From contig NC_134531.1 of NCBI RefSeq assembly GCF_050624435.1, forward strand, positions 251,858,812 through 251,922,811: a DNA stretch of 64,000 nt, written 5' to 3'. Positions 34,594 through 45,969 of this stretch are shown in pieces; position 1 is the first letter of the stretch, and each line of letters begins with the position of its first letter. The stretch is from Tenrec ecaudatus (lineage: Eukaryota; Chordata; Mammalia; Afrosoricida; Tenrecidae). Under the pieces are notes generated by a model, which was not told the origin of the DNA, searched no databases, and worked only from the letters and a program-made list of their open reading frames with translations. A program made the position numbers and the translations under genes.

Positions 34594-34903
34594 GTGAGTG
34601 GTCCCGGGGGGGAGGGCTGTTTCCGGGGCGCCCCACGCCCGGCGCGGAGCTGGGTGTGCAGGCGGCGCCCGGGTGCGCGGCCCGCAGGCGGGGCACCGGT
34701 GGGCTCTGCCTGCCCGTCTCCCAACTTGTCGCCGCTTTACTTTTAGGGAGGCCGTTCGTTTCTCTCGAAAGAGGCAGATGGATTCGTGCTATTTTGTCCT
34801 CTTGTTTAGTTTTTCATTCTTCTAGGGGCAATCCTGGGGCGAACACAGATTGTGTGGGAACGTGACCTCTAAAGTTAAGCCAGGTGAAAGGGAGGAGCTC
34901 GGT

Positions 34904-35092
34904 GATGGAGACCTGGCGGTGTAATGGTTACGCGTTGGGCTGCCATCAGCAAGGTCGGCAGTTCGAAGCCCGCCAGCAGCTCCTCGGGAGACAGGCCGGG
35001 CTTTCTTTTCTACTCCTGTAAATGGTTAAGAGTCTTGGTAACCCACAGGGAGTCGACGTGAGTCAGCATTGACTTGATGGCAGTGCGTTTGA
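34904..35092 (+). mobile_element. AfroSINE, young-looking
   Basis: 'gagacctggcggtgtaatgg ttacgcgttgggctgc', 'caaggtcggcagttcgaagc', 'gtaaatggttaagagtcttg' and 'gcattgacttgatggcagtg'. It keeps CpGs that most copies here have lost. The tRNA-like B-box region (GGTCGGCAGTTCGAAGC) is well preserved. Confidence 0.8.
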
Positions 35093-36424
35093 GGGATAGT
35101 GACCATCTTTATGAAATCACTCAGGTCCCAAAGCGAATAAAATCATACTGATGATCTTTTGAGGCTTAACTTGACCTTTACAAACCCCGCCTATTTTTCA
35201 GGATGGTCATCTCGATTGTCTGGGTCTGACCCAAGTTAAAACACTGTGTTGTCTAAATGGAACGTTCCACGTTAAAAGGGTAAACCCTTTCCAGAAAGTG
35301 ACAGAACTTTCTTTCCATCTATAATCCTTAACAAACCAATCACAGAAGCAGGCAGAACTGTTTATTGAATAATCATCATAATGGAAAGAGAATGCAAGGC
35401 TGATTCCCACCTCTTTTTAGTACTATTTCCAGGCACTGTACTGCAATTTTCTCATCAGTTTAGTCATAAAAACACCCCCCCCCCCCGCTTGCATGTCCTA
35501 TTTAGTGTAGCTGAAATAAGAATAAGAATTGTCATTTATCTTTTTAAAATTGTTATTTCCGGGATGATTGAAACAAAAAAAAATGTGTCCAGTTTGCTCT
35601 TGCTGTGGAATAACTTTCGGTCGTGTGTGGCATCAGGGCTGGCAGTGTGAAGGTGCTAAAGCTGACTGGCCAGTGGAAGTGTAGTCTGATTGTAAGGAAA
35701 AAATGTCTTTGGTAACCTGGCCTCTTTAGGCGTAAGCACGTTTCTGGCAATATCGTTTAAAATTTCATGGGTAGAAATATACCTAGGTGCTTCACAGTCA
35801 CCGTTCAGTTGTGTTATTCTCTGAAATTCTCTGAGTGTCACCACTTAGTAAACTCAAGAAAACGTGAAATCCTTCATTCTGATGAATTTTTAGAGCTGCA
35901 AAAGGTACCTTGTACATTGCTAACACTTCCTTGCTTATGGAGGTAGCAGTCAAGAAATCAGACGATGTATTACATTAGGCAGAGCTACTGCAAAAGGATT
36001 CTTGAAAGTGTTGATAAGCAAACATGACACTGAGGACTAAGGTGCACTCGACCCAGCCGTGGTATTTTCAGTCGCCTCATATGTCGGTGAAAGATGGAAG
36101 TGAATAAGAAAGACAACGCATGAATTAGGCATTTGTTGGAGAAGATGGGCTGCCAGACTGTTTTAGAAGTGGAGCCAGGGTGCTCCTTAGAAGGAAAGAT
36201 GTCTCATTCTTGGGCATGTTATCAGGAAGGGCCATCAGCCCTTGGAGAAGTCGAGGATTATGGAAAGGAGGAAGGACCCTCAGAGAGGGGGGCTGACACA
36301 GGCACTGTGACAGTGGGTTCAGACAGAAAGATGGTGAGGATGGAGCCAGACTGGGCAGGGCAGGACAGGGTTTTCTTCTGTCATACGTAGTATGGCTATA
36401 AGTCTGAAGTCTGAACCAACCCAA
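35093..36424. other. Intron 1, nothing recognised
   Basis: Unique sequence; a C-run at 35477-35488. No conserved element can be called from one sequence. Confidence 0.5.
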
Positions 36425-36585
36425 CAGCACCACGCAACTGTGACTTTCGTTGCCTCGAACCCGCCAGCCCTAACTGGGAGGAAAATGAAGTCTATTCGTG
36501 TAGGGATTTACAATCTTGCCTCCTCTGTACGGGATCTCTATGAGTCAGAACTGACTTGATGGCAGTCATTTTAGTTTGGGTTTGG
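36425..36585 (+). mobile_element. AfroSINE, decayed
   Basis: 'cctcgaacccgccagcccta', 'gggatctctatgagtcagaa', 'ctgacttgatggcagtcatt'. A MIR-like - strand stretch lies at about 36630-36730. Confidence 0.6.
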
Positions 36586-37042
36586 TTTGTACAACTGTAT
36601 GTATTGATGCATATCATTAACTCAGTTTTCAGCACAGCCATCTGATGCAAGTATTGCCAACCCATTTTGGAGTCTACTCAGAGGCAACTGAGCACCAGAG
36701 CATCCCCTTTCAAAGATAAGGCAACTGAAACAAAAACTAGGAGATACCTCGATACAACAAGGAATATTGCTATAAGCAGAACGTTCCAACTGTTTTTGCT
36801 TATTTCTACATCTGCAGTTGTGAGGATGGCCCAGTACCTGGTGGCGTGTTGCTGCTCTGCTGTCCATAGTGTCCAGAACTGACTCAGTGGCACCTGACGG
36901 CAACATCCAAAAGTGTTCTATTATGTCAGAATCTTGTTACAGTATAGGATGGGTTACACGTCTTTTCCCCAAAAGAGAGGATGCCGTGTTTTCGGAATTT
37001 CTGAAGCTTACATCTAACACATTTGTGTCTTCCATGGTGTCG

Positions 37043-37493
37043 TGTGAGATTTCTCAGGGGAGAGATAGACCTCGGTCCTTGGCTCCGCGTGAGAAAGAAT
37101 TCAGGGGGAAACCTGGTGTGTGATCCCAGTGAGTTTATAGAAGCAGTTTCAGGTTCTACAGTAACTGGAATACAAGCCAGGCAGAGTCCACAGCACAGTT
37201 GCGGGACTGCGGCCTGGCTGCTCTGGCTGCAGCTCGGCTGTGCTACATGTAGCAGCCCCTGGGAAAAAAGAGAGCACAGAGCAAAACCTCTGGCCTTTGT
37301 AGGGGCCCCATTAGGAGGTGTGGCCTACAATACTGGTTGACGCCATTGACTGAATCAAATTCACCTGGCTTAGATGGGCCAATCCAGGTGTAAGGCCCAC
37401 CTAGGTGTACCGCCCCTTCTTGGCCAGAAGCTTGAAACTGAGCATGTGTAATGGATGCCCCAGTCCCTATGCTAGCTACCTAACAATCTGACA
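37043..37493 (-). mobile_element. LTR of class I ERV type, solo
   Basis: The - strand runs from TGTCAGATTGTTAGG to a CA end and contains 'ctataaactcactgggatca', then 'gaattctttctcacgcggag' and 'ccaaggaccgaggtc'. That is an R/U5-like order with ATAAA, typical of gammaretroviral-type LTRs. I found no matching target duplication, so the edges are uncertain. Confidence 0.55.
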
Positions 37494-37839
37494 TAGATTT
37501 CAATGTAGGTAAGTACAAATAGAAGTGGTATGGTTACTTAAAGGCTTGATTTTTTTTTCACTTCATACTTGTTAAGTTGATTGGGTGAATTTTAAGTCCT
37601 TTATTCTCTGTGTCTCAGTTTCTTATATTGGTAATATGAGATGTAGCCTGTCTTGTTCTCATCATATAACATTAATGAATATGAAGTAACTGTCAAGGAG
37701 CAGTGCAAAGCGGAAAGGCATAATGTAATTATGAAGTATTATTAATTTGGAGGTTAGTAAATCGATCAAGTAAAGGGCCAATTACATGTGCCACATCTAC
37801 AAACGCCGGTGTTGTGTGGTGTTTTACCTAGAGAACCTG

Positions 37840-38040
37840 ATGCTGCCTGTGGTAGAATGGCTTTTAAACCAGGGTCTGTTGGATAGCTAACCAAGGGCAA
37901 CCGTTCAAACCCACGAGCCAGCCAGCCACCCCTTGGGAGAAAGCTCAGACTATCTGCTCCCATGAAGAATTACAGCGTCAGAAACCCTTTATGGCGTCGT
38001 TATGAGTTGGAAGCAATTTGATAACAGTGGGTTCAGTTTG
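37840..38040 (+). mobile_element. AfroSINE
   Basis: 'gatagctaaccaagggcaac', 'ctgctcccatgaagaattac', 'ggcgtcgttatgagttggaa' and 'gataacagtgggttcagttt'. Confidence 0.7.
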
Positions 38041-38213
38041 GGGTTTTAGTCCAAACATGGCTCAGGTCCTTCTGGAGCAGCTGCTAATTCTTCAACATGA
38101 GAAGGAAGCCCTATCAACAATAGGATCTCCACATGTTGTAATGTTAAGTTATACAAACTGGAGATTATGCTTTTACTCTTCTCGATAAGAAGTCTTAGCA
38201 AGAAAACTGGAGC

Positions 38214-39888
38214 TTGTTTTTCTTTTTTCTTATCCACAACGGGTTTGCCACCAGAACACAGGTGTTGGTGAAACCGCTGCAGTGACCGAAGCCAAAATGA
38301 GAAAGGAAAAGACCGATGTCTGTATCTTTCTCGTTGGACGTGTTGATTCTGACAAATCCACCACAACGGGGCCCTGCACTACAAATACCGTGGGTTTGAC
38401 AAAAGAACCATCGGAAAATTCGAGAAGGAAGCTGCTGAGATGGGGAAGGGCTCCTTCAAGTCTGCCTGGGTCTTGGAAAACTGAAAGCAGAGTGTGAGCG
38501 TGGCATCACCCTCGATCGCTCCGTGCGGAAATTTGAGACCAGCAAGTACCATGTGACCATCCTCGATGCCCCCGGACAGAGCCTTTATGAAAACCATGAT
38601 GGCAGGAACATCACAAGCTGACGGGCTGTCCTCCTTGTTGCTGCTGGTGTTGGTGAATTGAAGCTGGTATCTCCAAGAATGGGCAGACCCATGAGCATGC
38701 CCTTCCGGCTTACACACTGGCTGTGAAAGAGCTAATTGTTGGTATTAACAAAATGGAGTCTACTGAGTCACTCTACAGCCGGAAGAGATGAGGAAATCAT
38801 TAAGGAAATCAGCACTTACACTGAGAAAATTGGCTGTAGCATTTGTGCTACAACCCAGACACAGTAGCAGTTGTGCCAATTTCTGGTTGAAATGGGGACA
38901 ACATGCTGGGGCCAAGTGCTACTCTGCCTTGGTTCAAGGGATGGGAGGTTTCCCGTAAGGTGGGCAATGCCAGTGGAACAACACTGCTCGAAGCTCTGGA
39001 TTGCATCTAACCAACTCATCTAACTGACAGGTGCCTGTACCTGCCTTTCCAGGACGTCTGCAAGATTGGAGGTCTCGGCCCTGTCCCTGTGGGCAGAGTG
39101 GAAACGTGTTCTGAAACCTGGCATGGTGGTCGCCTTTGCTCTGGTCCGTGTCACCACTGAAGTGAAATCAGTTGAAATGCGCCGTGAAGCTCTGCCTGGG
39201 GACAATGTAGGCTTCCGTGTCAAGGACGTCTCTGTCAAAGCTGTTCGCTGTGGCAGTATGGCTGGTGACAGTCAAAATGACCTGCCAGTGGAAGCAGCTG
39301 GCTTCTCTGCTCAGGTGATCATCCTGAGCCATCCAGGCCAAATCGGTGCCGGATGGGCACCTGTGCTGTGAATGTCACACTGCCCACATTGCTAGCATGT
39401 CTGCTGAGCTCCAAGAGAAGATGGATTGCCATTCTGACAAGAAATTGGACGGTGGGCCCAAATTCTTTAAGTGTGGGGAGGCTGCCATCGTTGACATGGT
39501 ACCCAGCAAGCCCATGTATGTGGAGAGCTTTTTGACTATCCTCTGGGTCGTTTTGCACATTGTGATATGAGGCAGACAGTTGCTGTGGGTGTCATCAAGG
39601 CAGTGGACAAAACAAGGCTGCTGGAGCTGCCAAGGTCTCCGAGTCCGCCCAGAAGGCTAAATGAATATTACCCATAACACCTGCCCCCCCTGGTCTTAAT
39701 CAGAGGTGGAAGAACGGTCTCAGAATCGTTTGTCTCAATTGTCCATTTAAATTTAATGATAAAAGACATCCGTTTTAAGTTATTACTTTTAAAAATCAGT
39801 ACTTTTTAAATGGAAAACAACTTGACCAAAAACTTGTCAGAGACTTTTGAGACCCATTAAAACAAAGTTTAATGAAAGGCGGGGAAAC
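38214..39888 (+). pseudogene. EEF1A1P: Processed pseudogene of EEF1A1
   Basis: Retrocopy of the mRNA for translation elongation factor 1-alpha 1. The 5' UTR ('acaacgggtttgccaccaga acacaggtg') is joined to the coding start without the intron that separates them in the parent gene. The coding remnant is 38297-39664 (1,368 bases; parent about 1,389). The P-loop region is recognisable but changed ([12 protein letters not shown] instead of GHVDSGKSTTTG; the key Gly is lost). 'VTILDAPG', 'KFETSKY' and the C-terminal 'VIKAVD' and 'AQKAK' regions follow across several frameshifts. The 3' UTR ('tcttaatcagaggtggaaga') has an internal deletion near 39762 and ends at 'cattaaaacaaagtttaatg'. Direct repeats AGAAAACTGGAGC (38201-38213) and AGAAAACTGGAAGC (39889-39902) are the target duplication. 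Not functional. Confidence 0.95.
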
Positions 39889-39902
39889 AGAAAACTGGAA
39901 GC

Positions 39903-41635
39903 AAATGCCAGTGAGATGTTAAGTTTCTGTTTTCCAGTGGTAGACGTGTGGGTAATTTCTTTACACGTGATCAGATTTGCTCTAAATTTTATTTGCCATT
40001 TGCATAAAGTCAGAGCAAAAATGGATCGTGGAAAAACAATTTTTGTTGCCTAGTTTTCTTTTTCAGTCTTGGTCGATGCGCATTTAATGTTTTTGAGGTA
40101 CAGATGTGTTCCCGGGTGTGTGGATCCTTCAGATAGCAGTTTGGGATAGACAACAGAAGTTAAAACTGCCTGCCTTCCTTTCCATTAACATGTCATTTAG
40201 GTATTTCTCAGCCGGTTTTCTGCTGGTGATTTCTTCTTTTTTTATTTGGTTGAGACTAAAACTTAGCTGTTGTCTGTGGAGACGTAGTTAATCTTTTGCA
40301 GGAAAGGTGCATTTTGCCTATCGTAGTCACCTAACAAATATATAAGTAGATTGTGTTTATTCACATTCATCACTGGTGTTTTGAAAAAGTCTTCTTAAGC
40401 TTTGGGATTTTAAGTTTGATACTAAGTTCATTTTCAAAATATTTTTTCTTTTTATTCTATAAAAAAACACTTAAATGGTGTAAACTTATACTGCTTGCAT
40501 ATTAGCCTCTGTAACAAATCTGCTTAATAGGAAATTGGTAGTCTCCTTTGAATACTCTTAGGCGTCCCGTTTGCATCATGTTAGGAGGTTTAGCCTACAT
40601 GAGCTCAGCCTTCCCATTTGTAGCACGAGGGCTTGTCTGCCTTCTTGGTTAGAATGATGAAGCATCACAGATTTCATTTTAAAAATCCATTAAGACTGAC
40701 TTGTTTATGTGTATTAGCATGTAATGTTGTGAAAGCTCTGCTTGCTGGTTGTTAATTGCATGAAACAAAGTAGGTTCTCAGAAGAATTGCTCAATTCCAC
40801 AGTGAAATTCGGAACTAATGCATGAAAAAGGCTTCTATTCTATCAAGTAGTTGCTTTATGTGCTTGTGATGCAGGGAAATATTTTTTTGAACAAGAGTTG
40901 TACATTTTCAGAAATAAGTTACCTAATAATGAAATTAAGCTACTTTGGAATTTCCATAGTTTTTTTTTTTTTGACCTGATAAAACATTAGAGCTCTTTCC
41001 TGGAGTTTCATTAAGAGGCAAAATCAACGCATTCTTCTTTTTTTCTATATTTATTTATGGAATTTTCCCAATGAAAATTACTAACAGCACACATTCTCAT
41101 ATCCTAATTATCACCAAATTTTTGAATCTTTATAAATGAAAAACCAATTGTAGTAATATGAGGGTAAGTCAATACAATTACTGCTAGTAGGTGTGCAGTT
41201 AAAAAACAGGTTTGACCATCACTCTGTGATCAGTGGGTAGCTGTGGACAAGTACTTTCAGTAACACAGTCTCTGCGCCTCCTTAGGGTTCCTTTTGAGGA
41301 GGGGCTCAATGAAAACAGTAGCTTCCAAAGGGCTTTGCTAGACCATTGAAGCGCAAGGCAGCTAGTTCGGCTCGTGTTGCGGTGACTGTTTGGGGAACTC
41401 AAAGGGGACTGTAGGTAGATTTTTTTTCGAAGGATGCTAGATGTTTCAGGGACTTAAGAAAGTTTAAGAAAAATTTTAAGTTCTTTTGGTGAGGAAAAGG
41501 TCAGGAAAGTTGTGCTGAGGATTTTTTTTTTTTTTGCATTGTGAAAATGCACCTGTTTATTCTTGGAGGTAGCAAAGGCTGTACTGGGGGAATTTCACTT
41601 GGGAGATCTTACTCCATGCACTGTACAGACTTCTT
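39903..41635. other. Intron 1, AT-rich, nothing recognised
   Basis: Mostly AT-rich unique sequence with T-runs (about 40964-40973, 41522-41535). No repeat landmarks or ORFs of note. Confidence 0.5.
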
Positions 41636-42480
41636 TCTAAGATCATTTTATTGTGAGCTCTTACAGCTCTTTTAACAATCCATACATCATTTGTTTCACA
41701 CACATTTGTACATATGTTGCCATCATTATTTTCTAAACATTTACATTCTATTTGAGCCATTGGTATCAGCTCCTCTTTTTCCCCTTCCCCCTCTCCCACC
41801 CTTGTGACCCCCTGATAAATTTTTTTTTCTTTTTTTACATTTTATTAGGGACTCATACAACTCTTATCACCATCCATACATATACATACATCAATTGTAT
41901 AAAGCACATCCATACATTCCCTGCCCCAATCATTCTCAAGGCATTTGCTCTCCACTTAAGCCCCTTGCATCAGGTCCTCTTTTTTTTTTCCCACCCCTTT
42001 CCCCCCTCCCTCATGTGCCCTTGGTAATTTATACCTCGTTATTTTGTCATATCTTGCCCTATCCGGAGTCTCCCTTCCCCCCTTCTCTGCTGTCCCTCTC
42101 CCAGGGAAGAGGTCACATGTGGATCCTTGTAATCAGTTCCCCCTTTCCAACCCACCCCCTGATAAATTTTTATTAGTTTCAAATCTTACACCAACCGCTG
42201 TCTCCCATCCCCCCACGGTTTCCTCCCCCCACCTTCCCCTACTCTCCTGGTATCACTACTCCCATGTCTATTCCCACGGGTTTATCTGACCTGGATTCCG
42301 TGTGACCTGTGTACATGCTCCAGCCTAGCGGGTAGTGAAAGGCAGGATTGGGGTCACGATAGTGGGGGTGAGGAGCCTCAAGGGACCAGAGGAATGTGGC
42401 ATGTTCATCGGTGGTATACTTCACCCTGGTTGCCGCATCCCTTCCTTGCGACCCTTCAGTGAGGGGATGTCACTTTTACA
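41636..42480 (-). mobile_element. Older L1-type 3' end split by a younger L1
   Basis: 41636-41825 continues at 42155-42480 ('ataaatttttattagtttca' to 'tgaggggatgtcac'). The join is duplicated as CCCCCTGATAAATTTTT (41808-41825 and 42155-42171), the target duplication of the nested element. Confidence 0.8.
41826..42154 (-). mobile_element. Young L1-type 3' end nested in an older one
   Basis: About 330 bases, 5'-truncated. Over this stretch it is almost identical to 1310-1640, including 'ttgccctatccggagtctcc' and 'gggaagaggtcacatgtgga'. It is flanked by a perfect 17-base target duplication. Confidence 0.85.
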
Positions 42481-42529
42481 GATTTCTGAAGCATTTAAAA
42501 GGAACACGCTTTGAGCCCCCGAGGCTGCT

Positions 42530-42710
42530 AGTTGTAGCCTTGGTGGTGTAGCTGCTAACACACGGCCGGCAGTTTGAAGTCACCAGCTGTTCCCAGGGAG
42601 AATGATGAGGCTTGGGCTCCTGGGAGGAGTTTTCGTCGTGGCAAGCCCGTAGGGCAGTTCTGCCTGTCTTGTAGGCTTGCTATAGAATTGACTCAAGGGC
42701 AGTGAGAGTT
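42530..42710 (+). mobile_element. AfroSINE
   Basis: 'gccttggtggtgtagctgct', 'cagtttgaagtcaccagctg', 'attgactcaagggcagtgag'. Confidence 0.6.
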
Positions 42711-43556
42711 GAGAGGATGCTAAAATTGTCCTTGGATCTTCGTGTGCAGAATTCTTTGAGGAATGGTTAGCGAGACAAACACTGCCTTTGGAAGTATATA
42801 GACTTGGAAGGAGGATTTGCTGAGACATGGTAGATTCACATTTTGATATTTTTGCTTAAGAGAGGTTTCTCTGATTCTCCAGCAATACTTTTTTTCAAAA
42901 CCATATTATTGGGAATTAATAAAGGTATCATATCGTTCCACAGTTCGATCACACCCAGCAGTGTTGTACACTTGCTACCAGTTTCAAAACATTCTCTTCC
43001 TTCCTGAGCTCCTCGACATCAGCTCCCTTGTAAACTTCCTCCCCACTGTACCCCCCCCCCCCCGAAATGCTTATTCTGCTTGTTGTCCCTGTAGGTTCAT
43101 CAATCCTGGGTTTCATTTACTGAAAAACATACAATAAAAATTCAAGAAGGTGACCCCAATGACTTAACACATCTTAGATAAACCCCAATATGATCAAACA
43201 AGTACAGCAAATGCTGAAAGCGAGATCAGGCCTAACTTGCATCAGAGGGGTGGAGATCAACCGATGAAGTTCCAGTTGTTCAAGTCAGCTTTATTCCTTT
43301 GATCTTCTATGGTTATCCAGCGTACTGTTTCGTAACCACTTTCCTCCCATCCCTAAACTCTGGACAGAGGGAGTTCACTGGAGGCTTATTTCCTATGTAG
43401 TCCCACAAATGTATCTTAGGCTCCCACTGTCGATAGATTTCTGCAAACTGAATTCTCACAATTTAGGCTCTGATACTTATTTCCTCCTTTGACTTGGGAT
43501 TGCCGTATATACTCAAGTATAAGCTGACCCAAATATCAGCCGAAGTACCTATTTTT

Positions 43557-44149
43557 TTTAATTAAATCTTTTTATTGGGGGCTCATACAACTCTTATCAC
43601 AATCATGCATCCCTTGTGTCAAGCACATTTGTACATTTGTTGCCATCATCATTCTTAAAACATTTTCTTCCTACTTGAGCCCTTAGTATCAGCTCATTTT
43701 TTCCTCTCCCTCCCTATACCCTGACCCTCAGGAACCCTTGATAATTTATAATTATTATTTTGTTATGTCTTAAACTGTCTGACGTCTTCCTTCACCCACT
43801 TTTCTGTTGTCCATCCAGGGAGGAGGTCACATATAGATCCTTTTGATCTGTTCCCTCTTTCTACCCCACCCTTCCTCCACCCTCCCGGTATTGCCAGTCT
43901 CACCACTGGGCCTGAGGGGTTCTTCTGTCCTGGATTCCCTGTGTTTTCAGTTCCTGTCTGTACCAGTGTATACCCTCTGGTCTAGCCAGATTTGTAAGGT
44001 AGAATTGGGATCATGGTGGTGGTGGGGGTGTGTGTGAAGGAAGCATTTAGGAAGTAGAGGAAAGTTGTATGTTTCATCGTTGCTATACTGCACCCTGACT
44101 GGATCGTCTCCTTCCCACCGCCCTTCTGTAAGGTGATGTCCAGTTGAGG
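43557..44149 (-). mobile_element. L1-type 3' end inside the MITE
   Basis: Standard - strand copy from 'ttttattgggggctcataca' to 'aggtgatgtccagttga'. The MITE motif GAAGTACCTA (before) recurs as GAGGCACCTA (after), a decayed target duplication. Confidence 0.75.
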
Positions 44150-44189
44150 CACCTAATTTTACCACAAAAGTTACAGAAAAATTGGTGAA

Positions 44190-44420
44190 AGATATGACAA
44201 AATAATAATTTATAAATTATCAAGGGTTCATGGGGGAGGGCAGAATGGGCTGGGAGGGGAAAAATGAGAAGCTGATACCAAGGGCTCAGATAGAAAGCAA
44301 ATATTTTGAGAATGATGAGGGAAACATGTATAAAAGTGCTCGACACAATGGAAGTATGTGTGGATTGTGATAAGAGTTGCACAAGCCCCCAATAAAGTGA
44401 TTTAATTATTATTTTAAATG
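44190..44420 (+). mobile_element. L1-type 3' tail, opposite strand, inside the MITE
   Basis: Reads 'agctgataccaagggctcag' to 'aagcccccaataaagtgatt' on +. It forms an imperfect inverted repeat of about 220 bases with 43557-43790. Confidence 0.75.
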
Positions 44421-44503
44421 TGCTGAAGGACTCAGCTTATACACAAGTACGTACGTTATATGAGTTACCATCCCTAGGTGACTGATGTTGGTGTACTTCT
44501 TTC

Positions 44504-44824
44504 TTTTTTTTTAAGATTTATTCCTAAGTATTTTATTTTTTTTGCGTGGCCATTCTTTTAAAAACATCATTTTATTGGGGACTCATACAATTCTTATCAC
44601 AATCCATCCATCCATCCATCCATTGTGTCAAGCACATATGTGCATTTGTTGCCATCATCGTTCTCAAAACATTTGCCTTCTGCTTGAGCCCTTAATATCT
44701 GCTGCTCATTTTCTCCCTCCTTCTCCGCTCCCCCCTACCTCATGAACCCTTCATCATTCATGAATTATGATTATTTTGTCATATATTACACTGTCCAACA
44801 TCTCCCCCACCTTCTTCTCTGCTA
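44504..44824 (-). mobile_element. L1-type 3' end with 10-bp target duplication
   Basis: TACTTCTTTC occurs at 44494-44503 and 44825-44834. The T-run after the left copy is the poly(A). Body 'ttttattggggactcataca' to 'caccttcttctctgc'. It is inserted in the old L1. Confidence 0.8.
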
Positions 44825-44900
44825 TACTTCTTTCATGTAGTCTTAGTTGCCATCTCCCAGCAGTACTTTTTGATTTACCCTCTTAGATGTCAGTTTTCAA

Positions 44901-45574
44901 TTTTGGTGTATTTTTCAATGTTGTAAGCAAATGGAACAATTCCTCAAAAAATTGTTGATTCTGTATAACCACTCGCGCTTCATTCTAGAAGCCCTGTAAG
45001 TGGGGAGGGGCACGAACTACATGCTGACACCTGGGCAAATCAGAGGGTCAGTACTGGAATTAAAACGACAAAGCCTAGATTTACATACGGAGAGATTTAA
45101 TATTCCAGGAAGATACTTAACAAATTGAGCTCAGAATATGAAGGTTCAGTAGCAATATTGGGCTTAATTAAATACAAGCAGATACTTTCTACTTCTACTT
45201 TTTGATTAGTTGGAAAAATGTGGAATAATGACAAGATTATAAGTATTAGGGGCAACTTCTGGGAGAATAGTGATTGGCTCAAAGTGAAAATTAACACGAA
45301 GTAAGATAACTTGGCAGGCTTTCTTGTGTGACTTGTGGATTTATTTTAATTAAAACCACCTTATGGCTATAATACCTTAATTTGTTCAGAAAACAATAAC
45401 TTGGATGATAATTAGCTACTATGCTACCCCATGATAAGATAATTTATGTAATTTTAGTTACTTTCTATTATATACTTAAATGCCTATGTGATTTTACCAT
45501 CATAATTGTCATCATATTACATTAAGTTCTATAAACATTAAAAAAACAGGAAAGTTGTGTTGAGATGTTAGTTT
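44901..45574. other. Intron 1, AT-rich, nothing recognised
   Basis: Unique AT-rich sequence, no landmarks. Confidence 0.5.
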
Positions 45575-45750
45575 CTACTCTTAACGAATTCATAGGCTAG
45601 AATAGAACTCCACTGGGTTTCAAAGCTGTAAACCCCAACTGAAGCAGACTGCCTTGGCTTTTTACCATGTAGTGACAGGTGGGTTTGAACCGTGGACCTC
45701 TCTGTTAGCAGTTCGGTGCATAAGCCACCTCACCACCAGAGTTCCTTACT
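45575..45750 (-). mobile_element. AfroSINE, decayed
   Basis: 'gaatagaactccactgggtt tcaaagctgtaaa', 'tggacctctctgttagcagt', 'cctcaccaccagagttcc'. Confidence 0.65.
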
Positions 45751-45969
45751 GTAGGCATATGATATTAAATTAATTTATAGGCCAAGTTAGCCACACATAA
45801 GCCAATGAAATACAGCAAGGCAACATTTTCAAAAACTGAAAATTCAGCAGAAGACATGAAATAATAATTCTACCATTCAGGACTACTCTTACATTATTAT
45901 TATTCCATTTTACTTTAGTCTACATTGGAGTTTTGGAAAGTATTTCAATACCATGTGTTAACCTGTTGT

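Larger units (their letters stand above)
33600..34800 (+). promoter_or_regulatory. DCBLD2: DCBLD2 CpG-island promoter and 5' UTR
   Basis: A sharp change from AT-rich sequence to dense CpG and G/C runs begins at about 33,630 and fades after the exon 1 splice donor. There is no TATA box, which fits a dispersed-start housekeeping-type promoter. Three inverted CCAAT boxes (ATTGG at 33870, 33951, 33992) and a CRE-like TGACGTGG (33957-33964) sit about 400-520 bases before the start codon. The transcription start cannot be fixed from sequence. Long ORFs here on both strands (up to 258 codons) are an effect of few stops in GC-rich DNA. Confidence 0.85.
43506..44457. mobile_element. Unnamed MITE with terminal inverted repeats, itself interrupted twice
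   Basis: Left end 'cgtatatactcaagtataag ctga' (43506-43529) and right end 'ctcagcttatacacaagtac' (about 44431-44450) are inverted copies. MITE sequence is 43506-43556, 44150-44190 and about 44421-44457 ('gcacctaattttaccacaaa'). L1 tails fill the two gaps. I cannot name the family. Confidence 0.55.
42885..44900 (-). mobile_element. Old L1-type 3' end carrying four nested insertions
   Basis: Host pieces 42885-43505, 44458-44493 and 44835-about 44900 follow the order of the copy at 16190-17015: 'gtgaccccaatgacttaaca', 'gatcaggcctaac', 'cccacaaatgtatcttaggc', then 'tatgagttaccatccctagg tgactgatg'. The gaps are filled by a MITE (43506-44457) and an L1 (44504-44824). A C-run lies at 43051-43063. 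Confidence 0.7.

Noticed and set aside
34904-35092. tRNA gene in intron 1
   Set aside because: A and B box-like sequences are present, but the body continues into the AfroSINE and no complete cloverleaf can be drawn.
38298-39560. Possible functional EEF1A-like gene in intron 1
   Set aside because: Frameshifts split the coding remnant, the P-loop Gly is lost, and target duplications with a spliced 5' UTR show a dead retrocopy.
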